A stretch of 8,537 bases of DNA from the NCBI GenBank assembly GCA_020441605.1, contig JAGRLX010000398.1, forward strand, positions 1 to 8,537, read 5' to 3'. Positions 1 to 5,023 of this stretch are shown here, piece after piece. This DNA comes from Alphaproteobacteria bacterium. Its GTDB lineage: Bacteria > Pseudomonadota > Alphaproteobacteria > Rhizobiales > Aestuariivirgaceae. Each line of letters begins with the position of its first letter. Position 1 is the first letter of the stretch. The translations under genes and the position numbers were made by a program. Below the pieces are notes generated by a model. It searched no databases. It had not been told where the DNA came from and saw only the letters and a program-made list of their open reading frames with translations.

Positions 1-132
1 GGAGAAGAACTCTATCTGTTCCATGTAGCGGGCATGGCGTTGATTGTAGGAGGGATACTTTGGGCAGGCCGAGGTCAGGCACCTCTGGCACACGTTCCCG
101 CGGTGTCAGCTGACCTCTCCGATCGTCCTTGA
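1..132 (+). CDS. C-terminal end of an EamA/DMT-family membrane transporter (partial)
   Basis: The frame open from the first base runs 43 codons to a TGA at 130-132. It begins with GEELYLFHVAG, followed by a hydrophobic helix (MALIVGGILWA) and a charged, proline-containing tail. The pattern of a Gly-Glu pair, a short polar stretch, and then a Gly-rich final transmembrane helix is the usual ending of EamA/DMT drug-metabolite exporters. The body of the gene lies outside the window, so the substrate cannot be judged. The assignment rests on one helix and its flank, and another multi-helix permease remains possible. Confidence 0.5.
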   Translation, partial: GEELYLFHVAGMALIVGGILWAGRGQAPLAHVPAVSADLSDRP

Positions 133-480
133 CGCAAAGCCTTCCGGCATCGATCCACAGGAATCAATTCTCCGCTCGGTGCAATTGACTGGCTGATTTT
201 TGAAGACCTTCCTTCCGAGCATTTCACTGTTCATTTTAGCGCAGTCACAGTTTCGAGAGGAACTGAAGTGATAATAGCCCCACTTCAATCCGTGGAAGCT
301 GGCCGGGCCAATGCCAAAATGGCGGCAAGACTTTGCTGCACGGCTAATATGTTCTGCATGCGGCAGCGATTGCAGAACTGCAGGATCCCGGGCCACCCGG
401 TCGGCGAAGCTGCGTACTGGAAATGATCGCCCTTGCCTGAATTCCCAGAGACGGTCAGCGAGCATCCCACTCCACTTAAT
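133..480. other. Gene-poor stretch with no convincing gene; one small inverted repeat
   Basis: Nothing recognisable is encoded here. A minus-strand frame can be read from an ATG near 466, with GTGGAG just upstream, down to 106 (about 119 residues), but its product resembles nothing I know and its third-position base choice looks unselected. The only structure seen is a perfect 7-bp inverted repeat, TGAAGTG (264-270) and CACTTCA (281-287), with a 10-base loop and no T-run. This may be decayed sequence or the untranslated space between the transporter gene and the next promoter. Confidence 0.4.
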
Positions 481-490
481 GACAACATTA

Positions 491-540
491 ATTGTTCCTA
501 TAAATAACAATAACATTCATTTGTTTGTATTAAAATACTG
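491..540 (+). promoter_or_regulatory. AT-rich promoter region with possible operator upstream of the dioxygenase-SOD unit
   Basis: This is the most AT-rich patch in the area. It holds an inverted repeat ATTGTT (491-496) and AACAAT (506-511), a tandem hexamer AATAAC-AATAAC (503-514) and a TAAAAT (531-536) that could serve as a -10 element. Positions 503-521 match 11 of 19 bases of the classical Fur box by hand count. That match is weak but fits the iron enzymes downstream. A good -35 at ideal spacing is not obvious. Confidence 0.4.
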
Positions 541-574
541 ATGCAAGATGGCAGCATCATCTTGAGGAGCTGTC

Positions 575-754
575 ATGACCTTCCAGCTTGGGAAAATACT
601 TCCACCAGCCAGGCGCTGGATCGATGTCAATGCTGGCACGGTAAGCACGAGTGGTCCGAACGAGGTGCGGACGGTACCCAATTCGAACAATTCTATGACG
701 TTCTGCCTCGTGAGCCTGCGTGCAGAAGCGACCGGGCAAAATGATGACGGATGA
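575..754 (+). CDS. Small hypothetical protein (59 aa) overlapping the dioxygenase gene
   Basis: An ATG at 575 is preceded by GAGGAG at 564-569, five bases away. This is a better ribosome binding site than the one in front of the dioxygenase. The frame runs to TGA at 752-754 and overlaps the dioxygenase start region (ATG at 741 and 744), an arrangement typical of translational coupling. The product begins MTFQLGKILPPARRW, has a Ser/Thr/Asn-rich middle (residues 21-40) and ends acidic (NDDG). It has a single cysteine (residue 44) and no signal peptide or membrane segment. I do not recognise a family. It may be a genuine small protein, a leader peptide that sets translation of the next gene, or chance, and the strong RBS and AT-rich promoter in front argue against chance. 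Confidence 0.45.
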   Translation: MTFQLGKILPPARRWIDVNAGTVSTSGPNEVRTVPNSNNSMTFCLVSLRAEATGQNDDG

Positions 755-1574
755 AACGCGAACGGCTTTAGCCGAGCAGCCTGATTCAGTTCCGACATCT
801 GCGCTGACCGGGCGGGACCAGTGCTCGGTGACTGAGATCGCAAAACGCCTGAGCGCCGATGGGCTGACATACTTGAGCTTGCGGAACTGGACCGAATTAC
901 TTGGGACAGGCCCCTTCGCCCGTTGGCGCACCCTGACAGAGAGCTGGGACAGCCTGGGCCCGGACATCTGGATGACTGACGGTGGCACCTACCGTCGCAG
1001 GAACTTCGCAACCTACGCTGTCGAGGAAGAGTCGGTCATTCGAAAGCCGCATCAAGCACACCGTCAGTCTCGCCGCTTCAACCGACTTACCGGCGGTATG
1101 GACAGGTGGTTCTCACCGATTGAACAATCGGTCGGCAGTCACGAACTTATCCTGGCTCTGCTATCAGGCGGGCGCCGGATCGCCCGACGGCTGACCGGTC
1201 ACCGTGCACGCAGATGGCACGCCGAAGTGCACCAGATCCGGATTCAGCCCAATGGTTGCTCACCTGCCTTTCCGACGCCGGAAGGTCTGCACCGTGATGG
1301 CGTGGTTCTCGTCCTGATGATGCTTATCGCCAGATCAAACGTGCGCGGAGGGATTACGCTTGTGGTCAACTCCGGCAGTGTTGAAGAATTGCAGTTTGAT
1401 CTCTCCAAACCATGTGAAGGGCTTCTGCTCGACGATCGCAAGGTACTCCACGAAGTAAGCCCTGTGTGGGCACTGGATCCGTGTCTGCCGGCCCATCGCG
1501 ATATTCTGTTCCTGACTTTCCGGCCGGATCGGAAACTCAATCACCAACTTCCAGAGGAGACCAGAGATGGCTGA
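741..1574 (+). CDS. 2OG-Fe(II) dioxygenase family protein (PF10014-like)
   Basis: The product is a predicted cytoplasmic non-haem iron oxygenase of 277 residues. The C-terminal half carries the family pattern: HRDG supplies His184 and Asp186 of the iron-binding triad, then LIARSNVRGG, then LLLDDRKVLHEVSPV supplies the distal His237, and HRDILFLTF supplies Arg253, the likely 2-oxoglutarate carboxylate anchor. This spacing matches PF10014, the family of the Bacillus isoleucine dioxygenase, which hydroxylates free amino acids. The substrate here is unknown. The 5' end is uncertain: ATG 741 or ATG 744 are preferred because they fall in the tail of the upstream small ORF, but no strong RBS precedes either, and a GTG at 720 is also in frame. 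The gene overlaps the superoxide dismutase start by 8 bases, so the two are probably co-translated. Confidence 0.82.
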   Translation: MMTDETRTALAEQPDSVPTSALTGRDQCSVTEIAKRLSADGLTYLSLRNWTELLGTGPFARWRTLTESWDSLGPDIWMTDGGTYRRRNFATYAVEEESVIRKPHQAHRQSRRFNRLTGGMDRWFSPIEQSVGSHELILALLSGGRRIARRLTGHRARRWHAEVHQIRIQPNGCSPAFPTPEGLHRDGVVLVLMMLIARSNVRGGITLVVNSGSVEELQFDLSKPCEGLLLDDRKVLHEVSPVWALDPCLPAHRDILFLTFRPDRKLNHQLPEETRDG

Positions 1575-2265
1575 AGGAAGCCCTTTGCCTGTCAAAACTG
1601 AATCAGATTCGCTTCCTTCGGAAATTCCGCTGCCACCAACACCATACGGCTATGAGCAGCTCGAACCGTATATATCCGCGCGGGCAATGACAATTCACCA
1701 TGGCAAACACCATGCTCGATATGTCGCACAGGTGAACGGGATCCTTGCCGCGCAGCAAATTACCGAGAGATCGCTCGAAAGAATCCTGCGAGCCGCATAT
1801 CAGGATGGAGCAAGGGCGCTGTTCAACAACGCTGCGCAAGCCTGGAACCACGCGTTCTTCTGGGAATCCATGAGCAGCTCGAGATGGCGTCCGGGCGGGC
1901 AGCTGGCCAATGCAATAACATCGACATTTGGAAGCTTCGAAAGGCTGGGACAGCGCTTTGTTGCCGAGGGCAAGAGGCATTTCGGATCGGGTTGGGTCTG
2001 GCTGATGGCGCATCGAAGCGAACTCTCCATAATCACTACTCACGATGCAGCAACGCCGATCGTCGATGAGGCGTTGACCCCGCTCCTGGCCTGCGACGTC
2101 TGGGAACATGCCTACTATCTGGATTACACCCACGACCGCGCTGACTGGCTTGTCGTCTGGTGGGAGCGCCTGGCCAACTGGCAGTTTGCAGAACGCCAGT
2201 ACAGCGCCGCGCTCGGATCTGGACAGATCTGGCAATTTCCAACCTTCACCGCTCCGGTCAACTAG
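1567..2265 (+). CDS. sodB: Superoxide dismutase, Fe/Mn family (iron-type signature)
   Basis: This enzyme converts superoxide to oxygen and hydrogen peroxide, here in the cytoplasm because no signal peptide is present. All four metal ligands are visible by alignment with the E. coli iron enzyme: His44 (in TIHHGKHHARY), His95 (in QAWNHAFFW), Asp177 and His181 (in DVWEHAYYLDY). Gateway residues His48 and Tyr52 are kept. Gln91 in NNAAQ is the outer-sphere glutamine position typical of the Fe type, and GSGWVWL follows at 140-146. The 232-residue chain carries about 18 extra N-terminal residues and a longer C-terminal tail than E. coli SodB. The ATG overlaps the dioxygenase stop codon and has AGAGGAGA about 8 bases upstream, inside the dioxygenase gene. 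Metal preference cannot be proved from sequence, and cambialistic activity is possible. Confidence 0.95.
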   Translation: MAEGSPLPVKTESDSLPSEIPLPPTPYGYEQLEPYISARAMTIHHGKHHARYVAQVNGILAAQQITERSLERILRAAYQDGARALFNNAAQAWNHAFFWESMSSSRWRPGGQLANAITSTFGSFERLGQRFVAEGKRHFGSGWVWLMAHRSELSIITTHDAATPIVDEALTPLLACDVWEHAYYLDYTHDRADWLVVWWERLANWQFAERQYSAALGSGQIWQFPTFTAPVN

Positions 2266-2286
2266 GTCGATGCGAGGTTACAACTG

Positions 2287-2526
2287 ATGGGTACGACAAC
2301 GCTTGTCGCCGTTTATGTCGGACCGGATCGCAAGTCGGCCGAACTGAAGGGGAACCTTCATTTCGCCACTCCACCAGCCAAGGGTGATAAGGTTGAAGTT
2401 GAAGGCCAGTCACTCACGGTTGCAGGAGTCTGGCATACTCCCGGCAACCGTACCCTGGGAGCAAAATATGCAATCCGGATCTGGGCTGAGGGAAGAGTCC
2501 CCCCTTCGGGGTTGTCAGCGACCTGA
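2287..2526 (+). CDS. Small beta-rich hypothetical protein (79 aa)
   Basis: An ATG at 2287 lies 21 bases after the SOD stop, with GAGG at 2274-2277 as a plausible RBS. The product alternates hydrophobic and polar residues (TTTLVAVYV, KGDKVEVEGQSLTVAGVWH, KYAIRIWAEG), a pattern that suggests a small beta-barrel or SH3-like fold. It has no cysteines, no signal peptide and no membrane segment. I do not recognise a family. The short spacing suggests it is the last gene of the dioxygenase-SOD transcription unit. The final codons contain a CCC-TTCG-GGG mini-hairpin (2502-2511), too short to be called a terminator. Confidence 0.6.
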   Translation: MGTTTLVAVYVGPDRKSAELKGNLHFATPPAKGDKVEVEGQSLTVAGVWHTPGNRTLGAKYAIRIWAEGRVPPSGLSAT

Positions 2527-2867
2527 AACGTCCCGCCATTAGCCCGCTATCGTGAAATGGTCTGGGGACCGTTCTGCATTTAGGCAGTTGCGATCACGAT
2601 CCGCCAATGATGCCTGTCACGTATGAACGGACCGGAACAGCGGGCCACAGCAATAGCTGAATTGACACGATCCAAAGTGGGCTGCATGGTCTGGAACATG
2701 GATAAGATAAATCCGTCGCGCTTTCTCCTCCACGCAGGACAGCTTCTCGCGGGCAACTAGCCCCGGGATCCGGAGCGGCATGCCCCCGGAACCCGGGGGA
2801 CAGGTCTCATTCGCTTGACGCATACATTTCGCAGTCGAGCATTTGCCTTTTCTGGAAAGCCATTACC
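2527..2867. other. Intergenic region without a recognisable gene, containing a GC-rich hairpin
   Basis: No coding frame here has both a usable RBS and protein-like composition. The notable structure is a perfect 7-bp stem, CCCCCGG (2783-2789) and CCGGGGG (2793-2799), closed by a 3-base loop. No T-tract follows on either strand, so it is not a standard intrinsic terminator. TTGACG at 2815-2820 could be a -35 element for the gene at 2868, but the matching -10 is poor. Confidence 0.45.
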
Positions 2868-3281
2868 ATGACGAGAAGCAGGGTCGCCAGTCGGCCAGCC
2901 ATTCATATGATCGACGATGAAGCCGAAGCGCTCACCAACCTGGCCATGAGCGTCGAGGCACGTCTGCCCCAAGTCTGCCAGTTGCTGCTGGACGAGATTG
3001 GACGTGCAAAGTTGCATTCGAGGAACCGGATCGCTCCCGACGTTGTTACCATGCACGCAAGGGTTGCATTCCTCGATGAAGCCAGCGGCTCCAGTCGCAC
3101 CGTTCAGCTCGTATATCCGAGGGAAGCGGATATCGCAGAAGACCGGGTGTCGATCCTTACCCTTGTGGGTGCCGGACTGATTGGCATGCGCGCCGGACAA
3201 TCCATCATGTGGCCGGACCGAGGCGGACGTGAACGCCTGCTGACAATCGCCGATGTCACCCGGTCAGAGGAGGTGCGATGA
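2868..3281 (+). CDS. rnk: Rnk-type nucleoside diphosphate kinase regulator / GreA-GreB C-terminal domain protein
   Basis: The product has 137 residues, almost the length of E. coli Rnk. After a short N-terminal helical part (about residues 15-50) comes the conserved block DVVTMHARVAFLD (58-70), then TVQLVYPREAD (78-88), then SILTLVGAGLIGMRAGQSIMW (95-115). This is the FKBP-like GreA/GreB C-terminal fold as found in Rnk. Family members lack the full GreA coiled coil and bind RNA polymerase without transcript-cleavage activity; in E. coli and Pseudomonas, Rnk affects nucleoside diphosphate kinase levels. The start is supported by GGAAAG at 2854-2859. It is monocistronic as far as can be seen and convergent with the haemoglobin gene. 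Why it sits between an oxidative-stress unit and an NO-response unit is not clear. Confidence 0.88.
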   Translation: MTRSRVASRPAIHMIDDEAEALTNLAMSVEARLPQVCQLLLDEIGRAKLHSRNRIAPDVVTMHARVAFLDEASGSSRTVQLVYPREADIAEDRVSILTLVGAGLIGMRAGQSIMWPDRGGRERLLTIADVTRSEEVR

Positions 3282-3323
3282 TATCGGTGCACTCCAGGCA
3301 GACGTAACTAGCTCGATCTTTGC

Positions 3324-3366
3324 GACAGGTACCGGGAAATCGATAATCTCGGAACCGGTACCTGTC
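3324..3366. terminator. 12-bp perfect inverted repeat between convergent genes, probable bidirectional terminator
   Basis: GACAGGTACCGG (3324-3335) and CCGGTACCTGTC (3355-3366) are exact reverse complements separated by 19 bases. The repeat lies between the stop codons of rnk (plus strand) and the haemoglobin gene (minus strand), where a shared terminator is expected. A clear T-run is missing on both sides, so it would be an atypical intrinsic terminator, or else a protein-binding site. Confidence 0.5.
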
Positions 3367-3380
3367 ATCGTTTCACGCAT

Positions 3381-3890
3381 TCAGACATGCGGAAGATCAT
3401 CTCCCGCCCGACTGCCACGCACACCTCCGCGCTGGACCTCGATACCGGTCAGGAGACTCTGTGCGATGAGATGCGCTTTTCTGGCTACCAGACTGGTTGC
3501 CTCTGGACCAGGTTCCAGATCTCGCAAGGTTTCGTAGAAGATGTTCAGCCACCGCTCAAAGTGAGTTGCATCCAGGCCAGGGATCAGGATGTGCTTGAGC
3601 ATCGGATTGCCCGCAAACTCTCCGGAATTGTGGAGTACGGAGCGCCAGAAGGCCTTCATTCGGTCGAGGTGAGACGACCAGTCACGAACCCTGCTCTCGA
3701 ATATGGGACCGAGCATGTCGTCGTTGCGAATGCGGGCGTAAAAGCACTCCACGAACTCTGAGATATAGTCACCGGTCACGCCGATTCTGAGTGCAGCTTC
3801 ACGCTTCTCTTGCCTCGCTTTCCGGGCAAATCCATCGGTACTTGTACCGGAACCTCGCTCGCATTCCGCTTGATCGGAAACATGGGTCAT
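3381..3890 (-). CDS. Group III truncated haemoglobin
   Basis: The product is a small cytoplasmic haem protein of 169 residues. By alignment with Campylobacter Ctb, the landmarks are Tyr51 (B10, in CFYARIRND), Phe64 (in LGPIF), His74 (E7, in WSSHLDRMKAFW), the proximal haem ligand His100 (F8, in GNPMLKHILIP) and Trp114 (in HFERWLNIFYETL, helix G). The retained E7 His and B10 Tyr are the polar distal residues of this group. Group III globins are linked to NO and microaerobic responses. The N-terminus is about 32 residues longer than Ctb, mainly charged and without a signal peptide. GGAGG (3896-3900) sits five bases from the ATG. An NsrR-type operator overlaps the promoter immediately upstream, which supports a role in NO handling. 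Confidence 0.93.
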   Translation of the reverse strand: MTHVSDQAECERGSGTSTDGFARKARQEKREAALRIGVTGDYISEFVECFYARIRNDDMLGPIFESRVRDWSSHLDRMKAFWRSVLHNSGEFAGNPMLKHILIPGLDATHFERWLNIFYETLRDLEPGPEATSLVARKAHLIAQSLLTGIEVQRGGVRGSRAGDDLPHV

Positions 3891-3902
3891 GCAAACCTCC
3901 TA

Positions 3903-3925
3903 AAGATACCTTTTGTATATATCTT
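3903..3925. promoter_or_regulatory. NsrR-type operator upstream of the truncated haemoglobin
   Basis: The site reads AAGATACCTTT, one spacer base, then GTATATATCTT. This is the 11-1-11 inverted arrangement known for NsrR (half-site AAGATGYATTT). The outer AAAGATA and TATCTTT arms (3902-3908 and 3920-3926) are perfect reverse complements. It covers the putative -10 of the haemoglobin promoter, so bound NsrR would block transcription. Confidence 0.8.
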
Positions 3926-3944
3926 TTTGAGTGGGTAGGTTCAA
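3916..3944 (-). promoter_or_regulatory. Putative sigma-70 promoter of the truncated haemoglobin gene
   Basis: Read on the minus strand, TTGAAC (3939-3944) and TATATA (3916-3921) are separated by exactly 17 bases. Each element matches four of six consensus bases. The -10 lies inside the NsrR-type operator. Confidence 0.55.
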
Positions 3945-4098
3945 GGGTGATGGTACCGATTGTCGGATAGCCCATGCACGATGTGGCAATGCTTCGTGCG
4001 ATAGTCCTGAACCCGTTGGCGCCAGCATATCACGCGTCTGGCCAGCACACAGGCTTGGTAAGGCCAGGTTCGAAATCGACCTGCTCCAGGAGTCAGAC

Positions 4099-4128
4099 TT
4101 GCGATCGACGAAACAAAGGTGGTAAAAT
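4099..4128 (+). promoter_or_regulatory. Putative promoter of nsrR
   Basis: TTGCGA (4099-4104) and TAAAAT (4123-4128) are 18 bases apart, about 75 bases upstream of the nsrR start codon. No full 11-1-11 NsrR site is visible around it. A lone half-site-like ATATCTATCTT (4175-4185) lies closer to the gene, so autoregulation is possible but not shown. Confidence 0.35.
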
Positions 4129-4203
4129 CGGTCTGCTGAATTCCAGCGTTGGAATTGAGTGGAGAATTGAGAAAATATCTATCTTGGATATGGCCAACAG
4201 ATT

Positions 4204-4665
4204 ATGCGTCTAACCAAATTGTCAGACTACGCATTGCGCGTGCTGATGTACGCAGAGGCAAACAAAGATCAATTAATCACGATCGAGGAGACGTCCCGCG
4301 TCTACAATATTTCTCGCACACACCTGATGAAGGTTGTGAACATTCTCGTCAGGGAAGGTTTCCTGAAAGGGGTGCGCGGAAGATCCGGTGGATTCACTCT
4401 TGGGAAAGATCCCAAGGACATCAATATCGGCGCCGTGATCCGTGCAACCGAGCCCGACTTCGCGTTGGTCGAGTGCTTTCTGACCGGGAATCAATGCAAC
4501 ATCACGGGCAGCTGCAAATTGCCAAACATATTCAACGAAGCGGTTGGCTCCTTTCTCGCAACTCTCGAGAAATACACCCTCGCAGACATCGTGCTGCAGC
4601 GTCGCAAATTCAATCTTTCCCGGCTGGATCGGACAGCAGATCGACAACTGCCAACTGATCAATAG
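4204..4665 (+). CDS. nsrR: NsrR, nitric-oxide-sensing Rrf2-family repressor
   Basis: This 153-residue Rrf2-family regulator begins with the canonical MRLTKLSDYALRVLMYA. The winged helix-turn-helix includes the recognition region ISRTHLMKVVNILVREGFL (36-54) and the wing RGRSGGFTLGK (58-68). Three cysteines, Cys91, Cys98 and Cys104, are spaced X6 and X5 in CFLTGNQCNITGSC, the cluster-binding loop of NsrR. In studied members the [4Fe-4S] cluster reacts with NO and releases DNA. The loop before the second Cys is two residues longer than in E. coli NsrR. A basic C-terminal tail (about 133-147) extends past the usual end. The RBS is weak (GGATATGG-like). The gene stands between, and probably controls, the divergent haemoglobin gene and the downstream nirK operon, both of which carry matching operators. 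Confidence 0.93.
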   Translation: MRLTKLSDYALRVLMYAEANKDQLITIEETSRVYNISRTHLMKVVNILVREGFLKGVRGRSGGFTLGKDPKDINIGAVIRATEPDFALVECFLTGNQCNITGSCKLPNIFNEAVGSFLATLEKYTLADIVLQRRKFNLSRLDRTADRQLPTDQ

Positions 4666-4685
4666 TCTGACATGGCGTCGACATC

Positions 4686-4755
4686 GCCAGGCACACTGGC
4701 TGATCCTGTTAGCATGACAACAGGTTGAACCAGGCCGACTCGTGGTCGAGTTCGG
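4686..4755. repeat. Three small hairpins downstream of nsrR
   Basis: Three inverted repeats follow one another shortly after the nsrR stop: GCCAG/CTGGC (4686-4700), CCTGTT/AACAGG (4705-4724) and CCGACTCG/CGAGTTCGG with one bulged base (4735-4755). None is followed by a T-run. They could jointly form a transcription-end structure for nsrR. The rest of the stretch to about 4946 shows nothing recognisable. Confidence 0.3.
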
Positions 4756-4950
4756 TACCCGCACTCGCCGCAACGTGTTCTCGTGGAGACATCGTCAAAC
4801 TGCCGGTCCAGACAGCGGCGCTCGCTTGCCTGGCACCTGCCTCGATACTCAAACAGCGAACAATCGCGACTTAACAAGGGCTTCATCCCATCCTCACGCC
4901 TTCTGAGCAGGAAATCTGCGGCATCGCAGGGATAGCTGATCCAGCGCTAA

Positions 4951-4973
4951 AAGATGGACTTGACATATATCTT
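4951..4973. promoter_or_regulatory. NsrR-type operator on the nirK promoter
   Basis: The site reads AAGATGGACTT, one spacer base, then ACATATATCTT, again in the 11-1-11 NsrR arrangement. The outer arms AAAAGAT (4949-4955) and ATCTTTT (4969-4975) are perfect complements. The site contains the whole -35 element of the nirK promoter (4960-4965), so repression by occlusion is expected. Confidence 0.82.
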
Positions 4974-4989
4974 TTCTGCGGCCTAAAAG
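4960..4989 (+). promoter_or_regulatory. Putative nirK operon promoter
   Basis: A perfect TTGACA (4960-4965) is followed, after 17 or 18 bases, by CTAAAA or TAAAAG (4983-4989) as a weak -10. It lies 35-60 bases before the nirK start and is overlapped by NsrR-type sites on both sides. The weak -10 could mean that an activator is needed. Confidence 0.6.
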
Positions 4990-5009
4990 ATGGATGTCAA
5001 ATGAATCGA
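4987..5009. promoter_or_regulatory. Second, weaker NsrR-like site in the nirK leader
   Basis: The left half AAGATGGATGT fits the NsrR half-site. The right half AAATGAATCGA matches 8 of 11 positions of the ideal AAATRCATCTT. The left part belongs to a 12-base perfect direct repeat, CTAAAAGATGGA, found at 4947-4958 and again at 4983-4994, 36 bases apart. This second copy overlaps the -10 and the start of the transcript. Confidence 0.5.
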
Positions 5010-5023
5010 AAAGGGGCACAGAG

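Noticed and set aside
106..516. Minus-strand frame of up to 136 codons in the left intergenic region
   Set aside because: A GTGGAG precedes the internal ATG near 466, but the product resembles nothing known and codon choice looks random. It is not strong enough to call a gene.
517..1011. Minus-strand frame of 164 codons spanning the dioxygenase start
   Set aside because: Its N-terminal half is low-complexity Ser/Arg/Gly text opposite the dioxygenase and it lacks an RBS. The plus-strand genes explain the region better.
1603..2235. Minus-strand open frame (210 codons) opposite the superoxide dismutase
   Set aside because: The plus-strand frame has every SOD metal ligand. The reverse product is not protein-like.
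4735..4760. GAGTTCGG-like stretch resembling a tRNA T-arm
   Set aside because: No acceptor stem, anticodon arm or CCA context can be folded around it. It is better described as a small hairpin.
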